Source: Ulva prolifera (taxonomy: Eukaryota; Chlorophyta; Ulvophyceae; Ulvales; Ulvaceae). From it: 64,000 nt of DNA. Numbering within the stretch: the stretch's first letter is position 1; each line of letters begins with the position of its first letter. Below are positions 56,769 to 64,000 of the stretch, piece after piece. The position numbers and the translations under genes are program-made. The stretch spans positions 4,362,538 to 4,426,537 of the forward strand of contig CM041203.1 in the NCBI GenBank assembly GCA_023078555.1. Reading direction: 5' to 3'. Under the pieces are notes generated by a model. It ran no database searches. It was not told where the DNA came from and saw nothing but the letters and a program-made list of their open reading frames with translations.

Positions 56769-58794
56769 CTACAGGCGCGCGGCGGCGACGGTCGCGGGGT
56801 CGAGCGTGCACATCAGCATCTTGAGCGAGTCATACGTGATGAACTGCACACCAGCGCGGCGTTGGTTGAGTCTGTTGAAGCGGTGCACCGCCCCGTCCGC
56901 TGGACTCATAACCGCATGAGTCCGGCGGACCGCATGAGTCCGGCGGACCGCATGAGTCCGGCGGTCCGGCGGACCGCATGAGTCCGCTGGACTCATGCGG
57001 TTTCGGCGTGTGTTGGCAGGGTGGGAGAGGGGGGGAGTGGCTAGGGGTGAGCTGCGCACCTGAAGTGCGGCCGAGGGCACGATCTTGACAGTGTTGGCGA
57101 GGCAGCCGCCGTACAGCGCACGCACGCCCTCGCGCCTCACGATGCCCGTGAAGCAGTCCCACATGCCGACGTAGCTGCGCCGCTGCAGCGCCGAGCCGCT
57201 CACCTCGAGCCGCCGGCGGATCGTGTCTAGCGGGTACGTGACACCCTGTGCGACGATGCTCGCCCCTGCACACCGCCTCCTTGCCTGACTGAGAAGAGTT
57301 CAGGACGCAGATTTGCGGCGGTGATAGGTCTACTGGGGGACTGTGGAGTCGAAACGCGCGGGCAGCTGTTCGACGTGATGCCGTGGGGCACAGCCCTGAC
57401 TGCTCTTACGTAACGTGGTGCCCTGCAGGCTGTTAGGGCACATAGCGTCCGGAGAAGGAGGTCTATGTTGTATATAGGAGGCGCATGCATGGAGGTCGCG
57501 CGGAGGCGCACCCGCAGCCGTCCCCATCTTTGCGAGTGGGAACCACCACTGCCGCTGCGAGTGCTTGTCCGTCGGCAGCTGCGCCGAGAGGAAGTCGTAC
57601 GTGCCGAAGCACAGGGCGAGGTACGGCACCGTTGTCAATGCGGCCACGCCGGCGCCGCGGTACAGCCCCGCGAAGCGCTCGCGCGCCCACGTCTCCTGCG
57701 CGCAGTGCAGTATGCCGCGGTAGAGCCGCGGCGGGGCCGTTGCGGAGTGCGCGGATGGCGCCGGGGGGGTGGCTGCGGAGGGGGGGTGCGGGGTGGCGCG
57801 GAGGGCCGCGCCGGTGTCGGCGGTGAGGCGGGTGCGGAGGACTGAAAGGGGCTGGAGGAGGGCGGTGCGGAGCAGGCCGGTGGCGGAGGCTGCGGCGACG
57901 CGGGTGGGCGTGGAGATCTGGGACGGCTCGACGGCGGTCGCGCCGCAGAGGAGGCGCAGCTGGTCGTGGACAGCGAACTTGAGGAGGACCTCTGGACCGA
58001 GGCGGAGTGTGTTCATGCCGTTGCCTCGGAAGAGGCCCTGAACATGGTGTGGGCGTTGAAGGTGGTCTGCTGGGGGTGTCGAGGTAGATGAATGACCAGA
58101 CGAATGTGGGCACTGGAACCGTCAGAGCAAGAGAGGATGTGATGCAGATGCTGTCTGTCGGAGATGGTGATGGGGGAGGTTCGGATGCTTTCGCGGCGGT
58201 GCGGGGCATCGCGTGTGTCAGGCTGTCCGGGATGGGGGCTTGTGACAGATCTGACGGATTCGGAGAACTGCTGCACCGTTGAAAGCGTGTAAAATTGTCG
58301 GATAGATGATTTTAAGTGGCCTGGATGTTCGCAGGGGTTTGTGTGGATGCGGACGATGAGGTGAAGCGCACCAGCCAGCCTTCGGACTTCATGATGCGGG
58401 AGATGGATGTGCGGATGGAATGGCTGCTAGTCACGGCGTATGGCCCAACACCGGTCTTTACTTGCTGCAAAATCTGCATGATCAAAGGGCGCCATCGCGT
58501 TCCTGCCAGAGGCAAAACTCATCCCTCGACAGTGCAGCTTGAATCGCGACTGAGGCAAAGTCGCACAGGACATGTTGTCAAATAACGATACACGAATCTC
58601 ACCTTCACACGCTCAAATGGTGCAACAGCAGTCTTGGCGATGATGGCCGCGCCGGCGACCGTCGTCAGCTGAACATTGGCAAGCCACAATTGAGACGCGA
58701 GCATGCTAAACGTTGGCTCACGGAACCGTGCCGCCACAGGGCGCCCAGCATTGAGCAGCTTTGGCGTAAACTTCGGATGGTCTCCGGCTGACAT
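56769..58794 (-). CDS. Mitochondrial carrier family (SLC25) protein
   Basis: Five exons: 58603-58794, 58372-58464, 57512-58037, 57060-57265, 56769-56843; phases 0, 0, 1, 0 match; 363 residues. Three carrier repeats are present in the inner-membrane transporter family layout. Repeat 1: AKTAVAPFERVK, then the matrix helix SISRIMKSEGWL and GLFRGNGMNTLRLGPEVLLK. Repeat 2: TALLQPLSVLRTRL, then the helix GILHCAQETWARERFAGLYR and GAGVAALTTVPYLALCFGTY. Repeat 3: VAQGVTYPLDTIRRRLEV, then FTGIVRREGVRALYGGCLAN and VPSAALQFITYDSLK. Repeat 2 has Ser where the signature needs an acidic residue. A Pro/Ala-rich loop of about 30 residues interrupts repeat 2. The RRRMMM box of ADP/ATP carriers is absent; the PLDTIRRR form occurs in SCaMC- and CoA-type carriers, but the substrate cannot be assigned. 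Three of the four introns open gtgcgc. Confidence 0.5.
56895..57000. repeat. 18-bp tandem repeat with perfect palindrome
   Basis: Three-plus copies of ccgcatgagtccggcgga, ending in a perfect hairpin ccgcatgagtcc-gct-ggactcatgcgg (56974-57000). It lies inside the last intron of the mitochondrial carrier gene. Confidence 0.5.
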
Positions 58795-60604
58795 GGAAGG
58801 TCGCCTCTCAATCGTGTGAACCGATGGGTAGCATACGGTGTCTCATTGGTGTCTGTATGGTTGATGCAGGCTAGCGGGAACGCAGCTCTCATGGCAGATC
58901 TCACTTCTTTCGGCTGACCTGATGTCACAATATAATTGCTGTGATCCATTGCCTGCCTACGCGCCTTCTGGCTCCGTGGGCGCCCCCCTCTGCAGTGGCG
59001 AAGGTACCTGGATCAGCCCAAGTGATGCTGAACGTCCCACGAGCCCGCACGGCCGCAGCAACGTTACTTTGTGTACTGGCTCAGCACGGCGAGTCTATCA
59101 GCTGATACTCGTTAAGCACGCAGACACCTCCCGGTGGCCATGAGAAGCGTATTTGCGTTGAGACCTCGCATGCGTCACAGGTTCACGCTACAACACTCCA
59201 AAATGTAGAATCAAGATGACTGTTCTGTGCCATGTACTCTGTTGTGGCGCTCTGTTGCAGAAGTAGTGACCTGACGATTCAGGTGTCGCGAAGCGATGTC
59301 CGAGGTTGTATTTGCGATGTCTGCAATGCTCCCGTGGTCACAAGCGGTAAATTTGAACTTTAGGTCCTATGACTATGCCTGTTCTGGTTTCGTGGTCGCA
59401 AGGACGGTAAAAACTCATCCTCTTGACATTGCCAATACAGCGACCTCAGACAGTTTGCGGATTCTATGTGGCCAGCGGCTTCACTATAGTTGGGGCTGTC
59501 TGAGGCGGTGAAGCTCCTTAATCGGCTTCTCAATCATCTTGGAGCAAGCCACCCGGCGTACCCCCTTATGCTGCACGGTGGCAGCTCCACCATGGACCAA
59601 GCAAGGTACGCAATGATGGTATGCACAGACATGAAACGCATGTATAGCGTCTCGAGCTGACGAGATTGAATCTTCTTATGATATGCAAGCAGCTAAACCG
59701 CAAGCTCTGTCTGTGCTGGAGTCAGCGATTTTTCTTTTGACTGCGGAACGGCACCATGTTGCTATGGCTGGCAGGCTCCGCCAGTGAGATGCAACTTGCA
59801 TAAGGGCGTACATACATGTGTCATGTTTGTGGTTCTCATACCTAAAGCATCAGCATTTCAGTTGTAGTGCTAGTTGTCGCCTGGCTATGGCTGCTTTGGT
59901 GGTCCTTCTTGCAGCAGTTCTGTGTGAAAGGCCACATACGAAAGCCCAGAAGTGCATTAATTCAGCAGCACAGAATCATGGAAAGCTGACTCCTCTTGAA
60001 CACCTCCTGGCCCACGAGTTTTCGTGGAGTTCACGCTGCACATACCTTGGTGTGCCAACACAGGAAGGGTTTGACTCCCCCCCCCCCCCCCCCAGAAACC
60101 CCTCGTGAAAGTGGAAGCTTTTACAATGATGAAAGAAGTAATGGCAGCCTCGGTACTTGAGTAAACGAATCACAGACACAAGAATGCAGACAGCATTGCC
60201 GCCTGGATGTACCATGTCAGCGTCAGTGGCCGAGCTCAACCTGCTTAGCGTAGAAGTCAGGAAGAGCAGTCAAAATGGGTGTAATGCCTCAAAAATAAAA
60301 TGATGCTACTTGCAACTAGATATGCAGAGGCCATACCACACAGCTGCAGCACAAAGCAGCGCTACCAGCAACACCTCGCATTGAGCGCTGCAGAGCTTTG
60401 AGCATCGAGTGACCACAGCCGGGCAAGTCTACACCGATGCCTTGCAGTAGAACCTCCATCAGCAGCGACTCTCTGAGCAGAACATCCAGAGAGTATGCAT
60501 GTGGCATGGAGCAGCAGTCTCATGCCATCGTTCGTGGCCGCAGAGCGAGCACCAGGGCTGTGTGGAGTGCCTGCACTGCGGCCAATGCCCCTAGCCACGA
60601 TTGC
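58795..60604. other. No supported gene
   Basis: A poly-C run (60077-60093) and a weak minus-strand segment near 60390-60520 (LLMEVLLQGIG) are noted; no gene model can be built. Confidence 0.5.
60077..60093. repeat. Poly-C tract (17 bp)
   Basis: Uninterrupted run of C. Confidence 0.5.
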
Positions 60605-63104
60605 TTAGGGCGGGCGGGAGGGCTTGAGGCGGCGGAGTGGCACCGACACTGCAGCGGCCATGGACGCGACCTTGTTCCGCAGCCCTGTGGCCCGAGTCAC
60701 CTTGTTTGATGCATCGTACTGCTCCTGCAGACCAGACGTTGAACACCTAGCTGCATGGGATGGGTCACGGATGGCAGCCACGGGGCACCTTCTCCCTACC
60801 TCCGACCTCCTGGAAGTCACAACTTGAGATCTGGGAGTGCAGGACGGTCCAGCTCTCAGCGACAGTGGCGCTGCGGAGCGTCGGGGAGGTTGCGGATTCT
60901 TGCTTGCAGTTGTGGGGGTGGAGGATGGAGGGGTGGGGGGGGCTGTGCTGGGGGGCGTCAAGGGCGATGCTCGGGGCTTCTGTGGGCTGTGAGGAATGCG
61001 GGACCCGCGCCGCCTCGTGGGAGCTGATCGGGAGATCCGTGTCGGGGAGGAGGGTACGCGCGAGGGTGGGGTGCAGCTGTATGCATGGCTGCATGGGCGA
61101 CAGGCGCCTGGGCTTGTGTCTTCCAGTGCAGGGATCTCCTCAATGGCCTCGAGGCTGTGGCGCTGGGCATCTGTGGCGAAGAGGCTTGGCTGCGTGGATA
61201 TCTCGACGTTGCAGGGGGTTATGGGTGGTGAATCGTCTTCGAATGTGAGGAAGGACGACGTGGGTGGCAGCTCCTGGGGGGACATGTACAGGACAGCTGA
61301 CGAGACAGAGGAGGTCGAGCCATCAAGTTCGAAGGAATACTGCGGGCAGTTGGGATCTCGAGAGGCGAGGGCGTGTGCGACACGAGCTAGCCGGGGCGTG
61401 AGATCCTGCAGTGGTTAAGATGTACTGATTTCGGGCCGGAGCTGCTCCCATGCGGTTATGGTCGAGCAGAGATGCAAATGGATCGGGTAACCGCGCAAGC
61501 TTTCGGCAAGCGCATTCGTGGGCGCAAACAAGCCATGCATGGGTGCTTGCATTGGACTCACGTTCAGCTGATGAGATGCAAACCTGGCGAGGTGGAGAAC
61601 GCTTCTCCTGTACTTGTGCTGCTACCTCGCCGGATGAGGACGGCAAAGGTGACGTATATGGAGAGACTTCCTATACATCGCCCAGAAGTTAGAATGCTAG
61701 AATACACAGCAGTTTTGTATTGAATCTGCTCCGGCTCTGCTCTAGACCCAACGCTGCACGATATTGATCGGCCGATGCCTCGTCGTTTTCAAACGGCCAC
61801 TGGATCACATACTTGATATGCGGCAGACCCCATGCCAAGAGGCTATGAGATGCTAGTACCACTATTTACCAAAACATTTGCAAGTCAAGCTGGCGTAGAA
61901 GCCCTGGATGCGCACCCAGTCGAACGCAGGATGGCCGTCCGAATCCAAAGAAATGCCTCCATCGAGCTGTGCCTGCCCCGTCTTGCCCCGTTCATGTTTC
62001 TGTTGTATCTGAAGAAAGCCGTTGTTGTAGAGCAATAAATGACAGCGGGAACACACGATCACCACGCATGGCGCGTCCGCGCACGGAACGACAGGAAGAC
62101 AGGAACAACGACAGGAGCAAGCAAGTCGCTAGCGCTTGCTGTACACACGACGAAGCATACCTCAGTTGCCACAGATCTTACATTTGATAGTCGATCAACA
62201 CAGTATCGCCTAGGCTCAGCTTTCCGGTACTGCAGCAGCTGGGGAGAGCTGCTGCCCTGCTTAAGCTTGTAGTGCAAGGCCAGGAGGACCTGTACATACT
62301 CGCAGTGTCAAGGAACTGATTTGAAGCAGATTTTTCATGTCGGGAACTGCAGCCAAACAGTCATTTCATCCGGGCAGTGGACGCATTGTTGTCTCTCCTC
62401 CACTCTCTGGTGTCGATCCAGCAAGGGCATTATGGCTGTCACGCCTGGCTACAGCTCAGCTCACCTGATCGATGCTTTTAAGAGTTGATATTGATGTGTT
62501 GAGGGGTACGCCCTGATCATCCAGCAAGGCCGAACCGTCGTGGCCTTCTGGTACGAGAGTCCGATGCGCCAGAGGCAAGCACGCGTTAGCACACACCACA
62601 GTCTCAAAAAATGATCCCTTCATCGCAGGAAAAGCTACCGTGATAATCTGGAGCTAGCTTCAAGCGTTTACCTTGCCTGGGCAGACGGCACTGGAACTCG
62701 TTGATTGGACATTTTAGGCAGGTCGTGGACACAGTGAATTCGACGCTTGTACCGTACGGCCGTCTCTGTTCAATGAACAATGATTGGCATTCACGCAGCT
62801 TGACTCTGGACAACATGCAAGGATTCTGCGGTCGTTAATTGTGTCACAGCTGTCGTTGTGTGGCAGGTGCCTCCAGTTGCCCACGACCTCGAAGCTCGAC
62901 CGCAACGCCTCGTGCGGCGTTCGACACATCGATGAAACGCGCATCACCCCAGGCCTTGCGCGCGTGGTGGAAGTGGGAACGATCAGGCGTGAAGGGACGC
63001 AAGTAAATTCTCAAAGCGGAACCCCCGGAGACAGGTAGCCCCGCAAATGCCGCGTGCGCTGCAGCACAAGATTTTCGAACGGGAACATCGACAGGCGTGA
63101 ACAT
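60605..63104 (-). CDS. Unidentified protein with Ser/Pro/Thr-rich C-terminus
   Basis: Seven phase-consistent exons: 62888-63104 (5' end uncertain), 62672-62803, 62465-62547, 62182-62289, 61916-62008, 61584-61670 and 60605-61405; about 500 residues. The N-terminal part is ordered (FIDVSNAARGVAVELR, KLRECQSLFIEQRRPYGTSV, STTCLKCPINEFQC with a CxxC, STLKSIDQVLLALHYKLKQG, AEPRRYCVDRLSN). The C-terminal third is Ser/Pro/Thr-rich and acidic in patches (SFLTFEDDSPPITP, SLEAIEEIPALED), ending NKVTRATGLRNKVASMAAAV and RRLKPSRPP. This layout, a folded head and a phosphorylatable tail, occurs in many regulators; I could not match it to a named family and tested ATG13, TMEM231, RGP1 and VPS26-like proteins from memory without success. 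A 99-nt in-frame intron may exist near 60734-60832. Confidence 0.5.
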
Positions 63105-63444
63105 GTGGCTCAGTGCGGTGGAAAATAACTATATAAAATCAACATGCATACGTAAAGTGCTGCTGCAGTGCTGCTGAATTCGCGGCGTCATGCCTTTGCC
63201 ATGACTGTGCTTATGTGGCGGCGGGACGCGGTGCCCTGTTTTTAGCCGCCCATTTAAATGGGCCATTTGCGTTGGTCCGCTCAGGAATAGGCGGATGAGA
63301 TCTCGAGCGCTGTAGGTGCGAACCAGCATCAAGCGCGGGATGCGCAGGGCGGCACCGATGTTGGCCATCCTGTTCTGCGGGGTGGCCCCACACAATCAAT
63401 TTGAATTATGAACGGCAACATATGATCATGTGCATTGATCTTGG

Positions 63445-63531
63445 CACACCAGCCTTCACACCCCGCGGTGCCCGCGGTGCTACCTGCCTTGCTTGCTTTG
63501 TCCTTGTAGCACACACCACCCTTCACACCCC
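63445..63531 (-). mobile_element. Short mobile element copy C with 20-bp flanking direct repeats
   Basis: A 47-bp insert (63465-63511), reverse complement containing ctacaaggacaaagcaagca, is flanked by cacaccagccttcacacccc (63445-63464) and cacaccacccttcacacccc (63512-63531), 19 of 20 identical. It lies upstream of the gene ending at 60605. Confidence 0.5.
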
Positions 63532-63591
63532 ACACCCACAACCACAACCGCACGCCCACGTGGTGCACCCACACTCGCCCCGCCCTCCCCT

Positions 63592-63592
<1 letters not shown>

Positions 63593-63627
<35 letters not shown>
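63593..63627. repeat. Poly-C tract (35 bp)
   Basis: Uninterrupted run of C. Confidence 0.5.
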
Positions 63628-64000
63628 ACCAGCTCGGCTCCAGAGCCTCGAAAGCACACGCCGAGGCCGAGGCCGCGAAGCCCAACAGACCGAGATACCA
63701 ACAACAACTCTCCCCGGGGATGCCCCAGCCTCCCCAGCCTCCCCAGCAAACCAGCCTCCCTAGCAAACATCGAACAGGAGAGCTTGCGAATTCTACCATA
63801 TGCATGAACCATGTGGGCGGCCACCCTGGTGGAGCCAAGCTTGAGGCCTCCAGGGCCATTGTTTTGAAAAGTGTATGACGACACATATTTGAATTGTAGC
63901 CATGTTATATATCAGAGGCGCAGGTGAATGTGATTAGGACATAGTGTGCAGCCTACCACAGTGTTAGGGCAGCCATATCTGGCCCTCAACTTCACTGAGC
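63628..64000. other. No supported gene
   Basis: Only short, unremarkable open frames; nothing recognisable. Confidence 0.5.

Noticed and set aside
62665..62680. Apparent GC donor (CCCAG-gcaagg) in the 60605-63104 gene
   Set aside because: The GT donor five bases on (CAAG-gtaaac) gives the phase that matches the next exon, so a non-canonical site is not needed.

Overview
This is nuclear DNA of a flagellated microbial eukaryote. Genes are split by spliceosomal introns of roughly 75-1,850 bp. Acceptors are almost always (t)gcag, and the commonest donor is GTGCG rather than GTAAGT. Coding exons are GC-rich and introns carry long (AC)n/(GT)n tracts and poly-C. A SAS-4/CPAP centriole gene and a giant axonemal-type nucleotide-kinase protein imply centrioles and motile flagella. 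My best guess is a green alga of prasinophyte grade (GTGCG donors are typical of some of these), but that is inference.

Layout, left to right. (+) A PTEN-like phosphatase (873-2585; N-terminal exons not seen); a disordered unknown protein (4688-6614); an acidic unknown protein with phase-matched exons (8548-12527); a possible BTB-type exon (15702) that may belong with a large leucine-rich-repeat exon (20115-22718). Then three well-resolved genes: SPT4 (-, 24575-25253), U2 snRNP A' (+, 25780-28724) and a 12-kb, about 15-exon gene (-, 29493-41825). The last encodes an androglobin-like calpain module, five guanylate-kinase-like domains, one adenylate kinase and androglobin-like beta domains, resembling Chlamydomonas central-pair protein FAP42. 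Next an unidentified (+) gene (42420-43884), SAS-4 (+, 45412-51423), UFD1 (-, 51956-54099), an unidentified (-) exon cluster (54332-55547), a mitochondrial carrier (-, 56769-58794) and an unidentified (-) gene with a Ser/Pro/Thr-rich C-terminus (60605-63104).

Exon models were built by hand. In the well-resolved genes nearly all junctions keep codon phase, which is strong internal support. Known functions cover transcription elongation (SPT4), splicing (U2A'), protein extraction and degradation (UFD1), phosphoinositide signalling (PTEN), mitochondrial transport, and centriole/flagellum building (SAS-4, FAP42-like). They do not form one pathway, as is usual in a eukaryotic chromosome.

The most unusual content is three families of very short dispersed elements: (i) a ~44-bp core with 14-20-bp flanking direct repeats (three copies plus relics); (ii) a ~100-bp element with terminal inverted repeats and an 8-bp target duplication, one copy of which sits exactly on a SAS-4 splice acceptor, as introner-type DNA transposons do; (iii) a ~70-bp element in three copies. 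Two GC-AG introns are forced by homology in U2A' and UFD1.
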